From NCBI GenBank assembly GCA_013398295.1, contig VZSF01009132.1:70356-134355 (forward strand): 64,000 nucleotides of DNA. The letters run 5' to 3'. The position numbers and the translations under genes were made by a program. The notes below the pieces were generated by a model. The model did not search any database, was not told the origin of the DNA, and saw nothing but the letters and a program-made list of their open reading frames with translations. Positions within the stretch are counted from its first letter, which is position 1; each line of letters opens with the position of its first letter. Positions 25,676 to 39,439 of this stretch are shown piece by piece. This DNA is from Chionis minor. Lineage: Eukaryota; Chordata; Aves; Charadriiformes; Chionididae.

Positions 25676-28600
25676 GTAAGGGGTAGTAAATATAAAAATG
25701 TTGCCTCTTTTTACTAGCAAAAGCTTGTCATTAACTGCTGGCCTCTGCCTGGGCCATTTTGCCTCTTCTTATATGGTCAAAGGACACATGAAAAAGTGTA
25801 TTGGGAGTCTGTTTTAGAGAGCTTATGAATTTTGTCATGTTTCTATTCCCATTTTGATCGTAGCCTTAGAAAACTAAAAAACAGCTGATTTATTATGGTT
25901 TGCCAACACAAACTTGCCTTCTTTATTTCAAAGTATCCATGGCACCTCTCTAATCCATGCTGTGGAACTGGAGAGGATTGGATTTTGTTCAACACGTATG
26001 TATCTGGAACAAGTCCAAAGCACTGTCTTTTGAGGGTTTATTTGTTTTTAAATTGAGCTTCATTTGAAATACATCAAACATTTCAGATACCTATGTGACT
26101 GGTTTAGGAGCAGTCATATTTGGGCTCGAAATAGTTTGTTTTGAGAGTTCTCAAGACATGCGTTTGCTTTTATTTGACACTTTGCTTTTGTTCTCTTGTC
26201 ATTTAATATTCTTTTCTGCCAGTGTTTGTTTCCCATTTTCTCTAGGGCCCTTTATTTTCATTATCTAGTCCTGAATGTAGTTGTTGCATTGGAACCAAAG
26301 CTAGTAACAACAGATTATTGAATTTTTAAGGACAGATGAAATATTATATTCCTTTAGTGAAACCTCGGTGAAACTGCATGGAGGGACCAAAAAAAAAAAA
26401 GAAAAATCAATCACATCTTGTTCACTGGTAGAGACAGGATTTTCTGCAACAGTACTCTCCTAGTACTGGGGAGAAATTAGGACCTGTCTTCATTTTTAGA
26501 GTCTTCCGGTAACCTGCTAAGCTTCCCCTTCCATCATTCAAAGATGAAGAGAGAGTGGATCTGAACAGCAAAACAGGTTATAGGGTAGATGGCAGCATAA
26601 ACAAGTAACATCTTGTCTGTGCTCCTGGCTTCTTCTGCAGGAGTAAATGCTAAGCAAGCAGAAGTTATCAGTGGAACAGACAGTTTACTTATTTGTATTA
26701 GTTGGTTTCCAGAAAACATCTTACGTGACAGTATACTCTAATCCTAAACAGAAAATAAGACCTTTGTAATATCTACCGGTTTACTGTGAAGTAATGTCAA
26801 CTGTGTAATATAATGCCAGTCCTTAATAATAAATATCCCACTTCAGGCCACAGATAATTGCTGTTATTATCCATAGACAATTGGTCTGTGGAAATCTGTT
26901 GAAATCAACAGATATTTTATTAGCCATTGTATGGTAAAAATTTATGGTTGCTTATCTAACAAGTTCCTGTATTTACAACTTCTCTTTGTACCTGGGTTTA
27001 ATTTAGTTCCAGTAATCCGTAGCAAAGGCTTACTCACTATGAAATTGTAATAGCTCTGGTTCCAATCTAAATAATCCTAGAAGGCAGTTGATCCAAGCCC
27101 TTTGCAAACAACGCTGAATTAAAAAGTATCCCCTAGGAAATTCAGAGTGAAGTAGTCTCCATAATAACAATCTTCTGGCTGATTCCATCTGACTGGTATC
27201 ACAGCAGGGTTCTGTGATGTCCTTAATATGACCCAAATGTTACACCATTGGAGAGGAGAATGGATTACTTTGTAGAGAGAGCTGATCTTTGACTATGATC
27301 TTTTCATTTAGAATCAGAGGTTTACTGGTTCTATCCTGGAGTTTCTAGCAGCCAGAAATAAGTCAGAGGAAGTCTATTACTCATGCAAGTGAGATTCAAA
27401 GTACAAAACCGGAATTTGCACCACTTCAGGCGCTACTGTCTAATTCAAGCCAGTAACCACAGTTTCTTTTTAAAAGTACAAATAGATAGCACTAACAGAA
27501 TGTGATTTTTTCCTTAGTCATGTTGCATATTTTTCATATGTTTATTATCCTGTTTCTCTTTTCTAATGACTCCTAATATGCCCTCATCCTCTCCCTCTTT
27601 TCTTTCCAGCTAGATGCTTCCAATAACCTTTATATTCCTATCTGGGATCCTTCCTTCTCCTTCCTTTTTCTGTACCATGCATGAACGCATCCTGAATGAC
27701 TGGCACAGCACTACCTAATTGGACCATGCCATTAGCCAGTCTAATTATGTTAGTGATGATTTAATAGTGCCTGTTTTATATGCCTTTTATGGTAGATCTA
27801 TTTTTCTAAGCAGAGTATTCCTAAGTTTAAAATGGTCCCAAGAATCATTCATTGGATGCCTTTCTTGATTGGTATGGCTATTTAAATTCGAGGCAATTTC
27901 CCATAAATCCAACCTAATGAGGATCTAGGAGAATCATACACATTTGCATATGTGGTGAAAAACCAACAAAAAGGTTTTTAGAAAGTATGCTGTGTGCTAT
28001 TTCTTGTTAGTTATGGATTCATGATGCACACAAAGGGACAGGTGAGTGGAAGGAAGGATGACCCTGACTGAGCAAGGTGTGTGCAATCCAATGCAGCAAA
28101 GTTCTGCTGACAGCCAAGTTGCTGGAAAGGAAACATCTCCTGGGACTGGATTCTGTTCTTTTCCTCTGGACTTCTTAATAGAAGGGAACTTATCAGCCCT
28201 TTATGCTGTGGAAATAAGGCGCAGGATTGCCTATAGCTCTCAGCAGCTGCTAATGCTGACATAGTCTTATGAAATTCAGGAGCCAAAGCAAGGGCAGCTG
28301 TGTGCCTGTTGGCAGGATGTGTTTATCTGACAACTGCTGATCCACACACACCACTTACTGCTGAAAAGAAATATAAGACTGATTCGGGGATACTAGCCTT
28401 GCTGAAGGTGCAATAAGAAGGAATTCACACCTCTAGGTGATATGGCATTAATTGAGAGTTAACATAGGGAGGTAACTGAGATAATAATCTCCCAAAAATC
28501 AAATTTGATTTCTATGATCTCTTTGGTTTGTCTTCAAAAATCTATCGACATTGGATTCTATGGCTACTAATTTTTTTATTTTCTTTTGTTATATGTATGC

Positions 28601-29187
28601 ACACATATAAAAATATATATAAAGAAATATATTATGTAAAACTACATAATATGTGTAATAAAAATATGGATACATCTGCTATGAATTCATTAAGACTTCC
28701 CAATGTCCTGTTAGATAGGATGCTAAGCATCATGTGACAGGAAGTGCCCTTTACTGCTGCCTTGAGCTGTGTTGTATTCAGGAGACAAGAGGCTTTCTTG
28801 TTGCAAGTCTGCTAGTTGCAGAAAAGAAATTATTGTCCTAGGGCTGGTCAGTCATCTGGTGAAGATATCTGGTGATCAGCTTTTGAACCTTTAAGACTGT
28901 AGATTTTGGTATTTCCCCTCATTCACCTGAGGCCCCTACCCCCCAGCAGGAGTATCAATCACAGGAAACCAGGCCGTCTTTACTGTTTAAATCATCAAAG
29001 CCATTCCTTGTTATGATCACCTCTAATCTGCTCAAGGTTTCCTAGCCCCATGTGTGTTTAATGAACAAATGAGTACATTTGTTTAGAATCAAAACAAAAG
29101 ACTACATATTGTGTGCTGGGTGACAGTGATTAATCAGATTCCTCAGACTGCAAACTGACAGTTTTTGGGTTTTTTTAATTCCCATAG
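25676..29187 (+). other. SPECC1 intron after exon G (3.5 kb)
   Basis: The donor is GTAAGG and the acceptor a T-rich run ending TTCCCATAG. The intron contains an A12 run (26389-26400) and an AT-rich perfect hairpin at 28629-28652. No exon or gene is recognised. Confidence 0.82.
28629..28652. repeat. Perfect AT-rich hairpin (10-bp arms, 4-nt loop)
   Basis: ATATTATGTA (28629-28638) is the exact reverse complement of TACATAATAT (28643-28652), with AAAC between. It lies inside a longer A/T tract (28590-28670) with ATATAT runs. The inverted repeat is seen directly; it may be a by-product of low-complexity sequence. Confidence 0.7.
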
Positions 29188-29338
29188 ACCTTCTGAAGGG
29201 GAGAAATGAAGAGCTGAAACCGGACCATTACCTCCGTAAAAGCCCCTCCCTGGAATCCCTGAGCAAACCCCCTATGGCCTTCAGCAGCAGAATGCTTACT
29301 TCTACCCCCAGCAGCTTGAAACCCCAAAGCAAGCTCAG
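29188..29338 (+). CDS. SPECC1: SPECC1 exon H (linker before CH domain)
   Basis: This 151-nt exon completes aspartate 787, encodes 788-836 and gives two bases of serine 837. The product contains [20 protein letters not shown] then LESLSKPP and SSLKPQSKL. The KSPSLESLS motif and the KPQSKLSVERKDP junction agree with recalled human SPECC1, while the middle ([12 protein letters not shown]) is divergent. The acceptor TTCCCATAG has a T-rich tract upstream and the donor is CTCAG|GTACCA. The several Ser-Pro and basic-Ser sites suggest phosphorylation (inference). Confidence 0.94.
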
Positions 29339-30283
29339 GTACCAACTCAGTTTCCTGACAGCACACTGGGAAGACTGACAGCATTACCTAGCATCAAGAT
29401 GAATGATTTAGTCTGGTGGACCCCTATGTCTAGTGGAAACTCTGCTGGCTTGATGGTCTAGCTCAGCATCCCCAGGCTGTGTCAGATCTAAATATCAAAA
29501 TTCAGGTTATAACAACCACAATTATCTGTAAAATGAGCAATCATGACAAAATGAGGATATTAAGTTTTCAGGAGCCACTCAGTTGTATACAAGAATTCCA
29601 TGATGTACAAGTGGTCACTCTCATTGTCTTAACTGTAGCTTTGCATAGACTTGCATGTTAGGGTGAGTTAAAAAACTAAAAGCTTTGAGATCTAAGGGAA
29701 AGCTGAATATATACTTTCTTCTGCCTTGAGAAAAATATAGATGTTTTCCACCGTTGTTTCCAACAGTAGAAGCTGTAGGGTGGAGATAATGCAGGCGTTT
29801 TGATTGTTGGCCTTTAACTGCCCTCTAGGCCTTGACTGCAATGCAGCTTCCAGAATTTTCAGTTTATTCAAGAATTTGTTCTGCAGCAACTCAACTGGAT
29901 GTGAGTTCGCTGTTACAGATTCTTTAGCTAGTTTCTTTCAGTTGTACACCCAAAGTCTAGCTTTAAATGTGTAAAGGAAAGAGGTTACTTAAATTTAATA
30001 AAAAAAGCTGATGAAAATAGTAGCAGAAATGCTGGGTTAACACAAGCCATTGAATATCCATAGCTCCTGCTTTTTCAGGTCTTTGTATGCAGTAACACTA
30101 ACTGAATTTGTCTTGTCTAAAGGCAAATATAGAATGCAAGCTCTGAAAGCTCTTAGTTTGGTTTACGTTTAGGTTCTGCGCTGCCATTCTGCTTTGTCAT
30201 ACAGATTTTATTTACACACTGGTATAAAACTAAGAGACTTCAAGCATATTTTTCATCTTCTCCCTTATGTTTCCCTGGATTAG
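29339..30283 (+). other. SPECC1 intron after exon H
   Basis: This 945-bp intron has donor GTACCA and acceptor TTTCCCTGGATTAG. Nothing else is recognised. Confidence 0.85.
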
Positions 30284-30386
30284 TGTGGAGAGAAAGGACC
30301 CACTGGCAGCCCTGGCTCGGGAGTATGGTGGTTCGAAGAGGAATGCTCTGTTGAAATGGTGCCAAAAGAAGACTGAAGGTTACCAG
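30284..30386 (+). CDS. SPECC1: SPECC1 exon I (start of CH domain)
   Basis: This 103-nt exon completes serine 837 and encodes 838-871, beginning [20 protein letters not shown] and continuing [14 protein letters not shown]. This is the first helix region of the C-terminal calponin-homology domain, and the LLKWCQ core is the classic CH signature. The sequence is almost identical to the recalled human exon. The donor TACCAG|GTAAGG is strong, and a 16.7-kb intron follows. Confidence 0.97.
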
Positions 30387-33300
30387 GTAAGGGAAATAAG
30401 TACACTTTTACTTTTCTCTGGAGAGAAATTCATCACTTTCCTATAGATGTGCAGTAAGCAATGTCACTTCAAAGAAATATGTGTCTTTCAGTCTGCTGAT
30501 TTTTACATGTTTACTTTTACTGGGTGTTTCCATCCTCTTCCTTCAGATTTCTTTAGCATTGCAGTCCTCCATGTTACATTTGCATAAGTAATTTGTATAC
30601 AAACCCCAAAATATTTACTGCATCAAAGGTCGCTGATGGTGAGAAACAGAGTGTATATGCGCAGCAGCTTCAGTTTGGCATCAGTTTTTGAAATGGCATT
30701 CTAATATTTTTTTTCCTGTAGGTTTCTGTGGGCAATGTGCTATTGTGAGACTTTTTCCATTGGTCATTTCTGTAAAAGCAAATATTTTTTTTGTGCCGCC
30801 TTGACTAAATAAGGTTTGTAGCTGGGGACCCCACTCTTTCAGAGCTGCTGCACTTTAACAGGATTTTACAAAGCAAGTTTTGACTGCTTGAGAATGTCTC
30901 TCTTCTTTGCAGAGTGATTTTCACTGTTAAACAAGCATATGATTTGTCCAATTCTTGTATGGCCATTGCTGTGCTTGTCATCTCTGGTTAGTGTTTATAT
31001 GCACTTGAGTTAGGCCCTTGGTTTTGCTTGTAACTGAGCTGTAGAAAGCAATTTTAGACAACACTTCATCCTGTGATATATGCTGGGTGTGCAGGATAGT
31101 CTTGGTTTGATATAACGTTGAGATTTTTCTTTCTTAAGAATAATATTGTTTGTTACTTAGAGCAGAAGACAAAAGCCGTTATCACCACATGATATGCACC
31201 CTGGAGCAAGTCTTTAATAAAAGCAGAGTACATATTTTAAAGTAAATAAAAAATATTTTTTTTCTTCACAACCAGCTCTTTATGAACCATTAGCTGCAGG
31301 GGGCAGGAGTTTGGAAGAAAGGACAGTAGCTTTCCGTTTAAGTAAGCTGATCTGTAAAAGTTTAGAGTCATTTCTTAGTACTGCCATATTCATCTGGCTT
31401 GCACCAATTTCACAGAAGAACAGGTATTGGAGAAAGCTCTTGACTTTAGAGACACCTTAGAATAAAGTCAGGGTTAGCGTTTAGCTTACAGTTCTGTGAT
31501 ACTGCCTAAAAGGCTGAGGTGCTGCCCCCTGAAATTTTATGCTCTATGCTGTAATGATATATTTTATATCTCATCCTCTGAAATTCTCCTGGTCTTGGAT
31601 TCAAAGGTGTAGGGAAACATTCCCATCCAGTCCTCAGAAAATGGTTTGTGAACTACAACTTTTCCAAGTCTAACTTCTGTTAAGCCAACAAACCCATCTC
31701 TTGAGTAACACTTTCTCCCGACAGGGTTGTCCTTTTTTGTTTCAGAAGGCACACACGGTGAGCTTTCTCCGCTTCTCTTAAAGCAATCTAACTCCAAGGT
31801 TTTCTTTCTCTGATTACACCCAAGTAGAACTAAATGTATTGCTTTTAGAAATTATTATGTGGCTTTGCGACTATAGAGGCCTGTCCTGATTCTGTAGGTT
31901 CCAGATTGGCACCAAGAGTATTCCCTCTGCGACAGAATAGGAAAGGAGTTTTGTTTTCCTACGCTGAACCCAAGTAGTGGAGCTAACTGTGTATCGGATA
32001 GCAGGCCACCCAGTAGGTATGCAAGGCAATCCGGGTCTGTTTGTTTTTTCCTTTTAGTATTAGTCTCTGGAGGGGAAAGTATGTCCGTGCTTCAGAGGAC
32101 AGTGGAAGTCTTTGCTTTATATATGGCTGCTGGAGTGTTGTTGCTACGTGACTGTCCAGATGATGTTTCAGAAAAAGCTTTGTTGCTTTGGTTCCTGCCT
32201 CTGATGAAGCTGTTGTGCAGAGGACGTGGCTGTCCTCTGGCGTTACTCTTTCTAAAGCAGCAGAATGAGTTTTCAGCAGTTTTTGAGAACAAGCAGGTGA
32301 AGCACTGACAAACACTGCGTAAGCCAGGAGAGCCTGAGAAGTTCAGACTGCGATGTGGTCCAGGGCCTTATTACCCAGAGTGTGAGATCTCAGGGCAGAA
32401 ATTAAAGTCAGATGAACCAAAAGACAAACATAGTATTGATTTATGGTGAGAGTCTGACCTCTCTATCTTCACTGCTTCATTTAGAGGCATTATCACTTGG
32501 ACACTCTTCCTCAGGCTCATTCCCATCGCTCTCTTTGTGGTGCATTCACTAACTCTTCTTGAACTCGCTTTTCCCAGACCCTTGCACTCTTACGATAAGG
32601 CTGATATTCAGCTCCACAGGGAGTTTTTATCATTCTTAAGTACAAAGAACGGGAGTGGAGTAAAGAACGTCATCCTCCTTCCTGCCTTAGCCACTGCAAT
32701 GGTGGGAATGAGGTAATGAACTCCACTGAACAGAAACCTGATGACGTGCCTGACTTTTTGCATAGAAAATACAAAAAAGCCTGTGAGGCTTCATCTGTGC
32801 AAATCCCAGTATAATATCACATTCTTTTTAACATGAAGCCCAGAACCACAGATAACTTCAGATGCAGTCTCTTTTCAGCTCCGTGACGCAGCGGACTGAG
32901 AGAATAAAAGACTTGTTGCTTGGCTGCCAAACTTATTTTTTCAGTGGCAAAATGTACTGCCTTTGAGGTCTAGTACAATTCCTGATCTGAGCTGATGAGG
33001 AAGAGGGAGATTCCTTTCTGTTTAAATTATGAAGATACCAGATTTCACTAAACAGTATGAACAAAATGAATTAGAATAACTGATACTCTCAGTAGCGGCT
33101 ACTACCCGTGTCCCAGATTCCCTGAGGAAAACTGGATTAGTGACCTAGGAGAGTATCTGGGGATAAGACCTAGGGACCAGCACACAAGGCTCCACTTTTA
33201 AGTGCTTTAATCCATACAAGGCTTATACTATAGATAGAAATTTACATCCTGCTTCTGGCATATATCCTTGCATTGACTACAGTGGGAACATTCCCTGGCT

Positions 33301-36300
33301 TTGAACTTCAGTGTGTTCCCCAGGAGGCAATCTCATAAAACAAGAGGGAGTTGAGAGAAATGCAACACAAATTAGTAGTGGCCTGGAGGGTTTTGTTTGT
33401 GTTTTAAAAAAAGAAATTGCATGAGTTTACAGTAACTGAGGGGAAACATAAAAGCATCTGTTTCTCTAATCTGCTATGTCATTTCTAAGATCCTTTTTTA
33501 AACAGTGATTTGATATCAAAAAGATATGAACGCTAAGGAGAAAGAATAATTATTTAGAACATGAAAACAGAATCACTAGAATGAAAATAAAGAGGAAGTT
33601 CAGTTTAATGACTAGGAGAAAAGAATATGAAAGTGGGATTGCTTAAGCTCTGGCATGATCAATCATATGATTTCAATTGTCATATTTCAATGCCTGGATG
33701 AATGTTATCTGGCATTTTGGCCATGGATTTTTGAATAACTGTGCAGGGGAGGTGCTAAAAAAAACCTCAGCAGTAAAAACCCAGTGTCATTTTTGGCTTC
33801 AGTGGCTTTGTGTAAAACTTCCTTGAGGAAAATCTCCAGCTTAAAGAAAGCAACCTTGATCTAATATATGGTTCCCTATAAGAATTGTGCACTGGCACAT
33901 GATCTCTTCTGTCAGATGTACATAGGCTGTTTCTTCTGCCTCTCTGAATTTGTTGACATCATGGTGTATAATGTAGGGTGATGACATGACCAGACTTGAG
34001 AACTGCTTTTGTAGCTCTGGAACTCAATTACCACAAGTTCTTTAGACCACAAAGCCTGCTGAGAGTAAGTTATTTATGTTAAAATAGCTTTTTCTCTGTT
34101 GTCTTGTGGGATTTTTTTGTCATCTATTTAAAAAGAATATACATCATAGCGACGGTGTGAAGTAGAAATTGGGTGCCTCTTTTCAAATAATCTCTGGTCC
34201 CATGAGTCGTAACTCCTGGAAGCTGCTGAGAGTCATTCTTGTTGCATTATCACCTTCCATAATCATATCATTAGTGACTGTGGTGTTATTTAAGTGCCCT
34301 GGTTCTGTTTGCTCTCTGTGGAGACCATTTGTCAAGGGGCCAAACCTCTCTAGATTAAGTCTATAACTATCCACAGATGTATTGTGAAAACACAGAACAT
34401 CAAGAGGCACTTAACCCATGATCGTTAGAACTGAGGATTATTGTTTCTGCCACATATACCCTCTCCAGAGAGTGGAGGGAATTGCTACCATGTTAATGAA
34501 TATGGTTCGCTTAAAAGAACTGTTTTCATGTTTTTTCCAACCACTACACTTCCATCCTGTGGCACAGAGAAAAAGAGAATCTGAGAGCGACTCTTTTGTC
34601 CCATGCACAATCATGGTTATTCTTTTTATCAAAGTTATATTTGATTTAACAGGACCCATTTGGGATCCGGTTGTTGAGGAACCACCAGCTTTTATAGTAA
34701 AGCAATCTGTCTGATTATCTTAAGTATAGGAATGTTCTAGAACTGACAAAGGGAAATGGCAGGTATGCCTCTGAAAACTTGTATATTTCATATATTCCCA
34801 ACCTGTGTATTCAAGCCATTGCACTATATCGTCTCCCTGACTGTGACAGTGTCAGTGCACCAGCTTATGGATAAAGGCAGTGGGCATCTTCAGAAGAGGC
34901 AGTGCTCCCTGTTAGCACTGACACCAGTATGAGATGGCTGATAAAATGGTATTGCTCTTAGTGATATTTGCAGGACCAGTCTCAAATCCGATTTCATACC
35001 ATCAGGAGGAATCTCAACAGCATGAGGAAAGTACTAACTAGGGCAGTCTTTGTGTAGCTTTCATGTCATCCAAGTGGTTCCTGGAGAAAATAATTCCTTT
35101 GAATTATTCTGCGTAAAATACGCTAGCATCTACTAGCAAAGCTAGAAGAAAATGATTTGTTTGTTTCCATGCCTTATTCGGAGTTATTTGACTTTGTAGT
35201 AGGTCCGAGGAACACTGTGCAGTTTTAGAAAGTATGCTTAGGAGTATGTGGGAGCTATTTTTAGGGCGATACTCTCTGATACTGTATTATTTAGTCTAAA
35301 CTAGCAAAATACAAACATCTGCCCAACCATTCTGAATATTTGCCTCAAAAGTTGTGAATTGTTTTTTGAAACTTCCTTTTTTTAAAACACAGATAGTTTT
35401 CGGGCTCTGATGAAATACCCTGATAGAGACTGGAGTTTGCAAAGTTTCCAGAAATATGAATTAGCATTAAGAAGAGTATAAATATTTCAACCTTTGTCTT
35501 TGCTGTATATATTAATAAATGTGCCTTTCTTGCATAATGCCTAAGCCATTCAAAAAGAAGAAGAAAAAACCCTACCCTGAAGTATTCCACTATTAGGGCT
35601 ATTCCAGCCTTGAGAGACAGAAATTGGAAACAAGTTACTTCCAAACATAACCTAAAAATCATTAAATGTGATTCTGAATGCTTTTACTACTAGAAGCGTA
35701 AAGTTGGTATATCAGACTATGTAAAAGTTGGTGTCTCTGCATAGTACAGTGTTCTTCACGTAGCAAAGATGCAAAAGCTTAGGGAGAAAAATAAAGGCTA
35801 TTGCAGTATTCGCTGTTTGTCAAGTAATTACAGCAAGAGACTGGTGGTTTGGCAGTGGATATAATATAAAGATTTTCACCCTTTTGTATTCAGTTTAAAC
35901 TCAGACTAATACGAGCTTTTTGTTTATGAAGTTGTGGCTTTCTTTTTCTCACAGGAATTTGCATTCCTTTTCTTTTTGTACTAGACAGCATTTCCTCCAT
36001 ATCCTCTTTGTTCTCAAGCTCTGTTCCATGATATTAGCTCCTGCTTTCTCTCATATTTTTTTGAGTCGTTTTCTGGCTGGATGAGATCCAGCACAGACCA
36101 AGTGTGGCCCAAAGATGTACAAATGCAGATAGGCTGGTGAGGACATGACATATTCCCTTTGGTCGGGTAGTTGTGGGGCCAATGCAGTCTCATTAGGGGG
36201 ATGGACTCTGCTGCTAGGACGGCCAGCCAGGATAACTGGTTTTTGGCTGCTGATGCATCAAGCAGGCATATTCCTGGGCTGCAGGTTGTGGGGATGTGCT

Positions 36301-37814
36301 TTTTAGGAGATCCAAAAGCTCCTTCCTGGCCGGTTGTACATTAATGTGTGTGTCTGACGGTTTCTTCCTTATTCTGGAAACCAGGTGTTATATTTAGAAG
36401 CAAGAAGTCTGTTATTTCTTTATACGTCATTAGTGTGGGTAGTTGACGTTATCCTTCTGCTTAAGCAACTACTGCCTCAGTCTTTTTTAAGTCTCAGCTG
36501 TGCACTTTGCCTTGCTTACGCTTTGGTTAAGCACTGTTTTGGGTCACAGAGAGTGAACAGCGACTGTGTGGCAAACGCTACCACAGTCCTCAGGGCTGGT
36601 GCTCAGGCTGGCGATTCCCGTAAAGAATCAAAGAGCTGAATGGGGCAAAGCCCAGGATCAACCCTCTCAACCTCTGAACCCGGGCAGAATATAATTCCTG
36701 GGACTTGGCTCATAAAACAATCAAACACTTCCTTTGACATTAATGTAATGGAGCTTAGTTTTAAAGCCTTGAGAATCCCAGCACAGCTGCGCACTGTTCC
36801 AAAGAAATACAGAAAAGGACCCAGTGGTTTCTTAATCACACCATGTTCACCTGGGTATGGGAGTGTTTCCTTTCTGTGTAACTTTTTGCATTTGCATCAA
36901 CAAGTAGCATAAAACTATTTCAGTACATTTCCAAATTGTATCAATCTCTCTCTTGTATATCAACATTAACCAGGTTTCTATCTAAACATTTAACTAGCCA
37001 TGAGAACTTGGTAAGCGGTGGTATTCTGTAATTCAGCTGTAACACCAAGGAGTTGGATGTACAAGTTTTCTGGCTGCTTTTCCAAGTGAGGCCTTTCAAG
37101 CGGCAAGAATAAGAGGAAAATCCCATCTGCTGTTACGTCCAGTTTATGTATTCCCACAGTAGTGTGATCTTGTGTGCTGCACATCATCAGCGAAACGAAC
37201 TCCCGGTTTGTGTGATATGGGTGAAGAAAAACACTGAACAAAACCCCTCCAGATTTAAGTGGCAACCATCCATTCATTCTACGCCGCATTCATGGCAGAG
37301 TCTCTCTCTTCTGGGGAGGACTGGGAAGCTTTCCCTTCTGCCAGACCAACGTGTGTGCCTGAGATTAGAGGCTGATGGCCAGAACCTGCTGAGCAAGGAG
37401 GAAGAAAGCTCTCTTGGTCTTAATGTCTACCAATACCCTTAATGCAACAAAGTTCTTCTCTGGCGAACAATGACACGCTAAAGTGCCATATGCGTGCATA
37501 TCCCTGCGGTTGTGAGAGGACGAGCATGCTGACTAAGAGCATTGCATCAACAGTACTTGTAGCGTTTTGACATTTAGAAGTAGGATAGATGTGTAATGGG
37601 TTTTTCCCAGGAAGTTATTAGTATATTCTGTGAGTTTCTGAGAAATGGCTGAAATTGCTGGTTGTCTCTCTTTCTCTGATTTTGGCTGAAGAGGAGGGTG
37701 TTAACTTCAGAGAGGCTTTTCCTGTCTTTGCCAAAGTTGAGTCTTGGAAATAGCTATTGAGATAGGAGGGATTATCCTGTGTTTAAATAAAAATTGACAA
37801 TAAGTTCATCAGGA

Positions 37815-37925
37815 ATTCTGCTCCCAAGTCTGCTTTAGATCGTCTTTGTGACCTTGGCAGTTTTGTATAATACCATTGCCTTAATTTCCCTAGCTGTTAA
37901 AATATGGATCATTATATCATTGCAT
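37815..37925 (+). repeat. MIR-like SINE relic
   Basis: TCTGCTTTAGATCGTCTTTGTGACCTTGGCAGTTTTG is followed by a TTAATTTCCCTAGCTGTTAAAATATGGATCATTAT segment. This matches the MIR order 'TGTGACCTTGG ... CTCAGTTTCC ... CTGTAAAATGGGGATAAT'. It is diverged, boundaries are approximate, and the assignment is from the recalled consensus. Confidence 0.65.
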
Positions 37926-38867
37926 AACAATGAGTTTCAGTAATATTTGCAAAGGTACTTTGGCAAAAAGGGCAATCTTGAGTTTTTTGAGTAATGAAAA
38001 TACAGGCTTAAAATTTCAAGGTATTCCCAATTTTTTTTTTCCAGAACAAATGTTTTCTTTTTGTGAAGAAGAGCCATTGCAGCTGAATGTGTACACGCAG
38101 TTTCTCTGTCCGTCCCAGGTGAACCCAGGGTTGGGTCTGGAAAATAAATACAGCAGCCAAAGCGTGGCATGTTGGGAATAAACAGGTTGATTACCAGTGT
38201 GCAAGCCCCCTTCACAGTGATGCCAATGCATAAACGTGCTTCTCCAGTGTAGCCAAATAACTTGAGCCAAGCTCTATCTTTTTTTCACATAAGGGGCTTT
38301 ATCCTGTACACAAATACAAGTCTCTTGATTGGAGGGATGAAATAATTGCCCATGCAGTGCTCTCATGCGTAACCTTCTATCCTGCTGGGTAATTTTTAAA
38401 ATAGCATTTACATTCTATCCATCCCAAAGTCCAAGATGCTTTCCTTGTGTTGCCTGGATGCAGTGACAATCAGTGAAAACACTGAATTGATTGGCCACCA
38501 GCTGGAACAGCTCCAGACTGTGAATTTAACTGGGAGAGAGCTGAGCCCTGCTGCCTGTTCCATGAATATCCTTTGCTGTTGAGACTTCTCCCCACCTTGT
38601 CGCCATCCTTTACCTTGAGCCGTCTGCAGTCTGCAGCCTATCCCGCTGCCCAGGAATTCCAGGACATGGCTGATCTCTGAAGTCTCAATAAAGAGAATTA
38701 GAAATAGCTGTGGGAGCAGTCAGTGTGGTCATTAGCGATTCTGCACCAGGGCTCCAGGCAGGAAGTAGCTGTGCTGCTGTCTTGGACACAGAGGGGAGCT
38801 AGTTCCTCCCCCTCTCTCCCTCCCTCCTTCCCCGGAGTATCTGTGTGGTCCTTGGAGCTATGCCGCT

Positions 38868-38993
38868 GCAGCCTTGCAGCCTTGCAGCCTTGGGAATGAA
38901 GGAACACAGCCCGGCCTGTTTCTTCTCTTGCGGCATTCACCAGTGGTGCAGTCGGTGAGGAAAACGATGGAAGTGTTAGCTGGAAGTGTTAGC
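38868..38993. repeat. Two short tandem repeats
   Basis: GCAGCCTT occurs three times head to tail at 38868-38891. A 13-nt unit TGGAAGTGTTAGC occurs twice at 38968-38993. Both sit just downstream of a C/T-rich tract (about 38807-38832). They look like ordinary slippage products. Confidence 0.75.
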
Positions 38994-39390
38994 TGTGTAA
39001 CAAGCAGGGAGTTGGCTGTCAGCAGGTGCCTGTGACAAGTATAATTTATACTGAAGAGCAGAAAAGAGATGCATAGCAAAAATAAGAACTCATCAACGTC
39101 CAATGGGATTATTACAATGAGAAGAACTTGTTAGTTCCTGGCCTTGCTGTGAAATCGACCTCTGCCTCTCCAGATATAACTAACACTTGTTTTGCCCGCT
39201 CACTGAATGTGACAGTGATCTGAATTACAGAAGTACCAGTCACACTTGATATATATCTTTTGTCACCATTATCTCATCTCTGAAATGACCCAGAGATGTC
39301 CATAAAATTGCTTCTGCTTATACCAGCTCTCATTTGGTCCCATATGTTTGTATAATAAAAAGTCAGTTCCCTGTGAACTCAGCATTATAC

Positions 39391-39394
<4 letters not shown>

Positions 39395-39436
<42 letters not shown>
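39395..39436. repeat. (TC)21 microsatellite
   Basis: An uninterrupted 42-bp run of TC units is directly visible. It is a pure polypyrimidine/polypurine tract and probably length-polymorphic. Confidence 0.98.

Positions 39437-39439
<3 letters not shown>

Noticed and set aside
29500..29575. MIR-like words (ATTATCTGTAAAATGAGCAAT)
   Set aside because: Only one short landmark is present, too little to call a SINE relic.
38688..38693. AATAAA in the 16.7-kb intron
   Set aside because: No open frame or exon leads into it; AATAAA is frequent in AT-rich introns.
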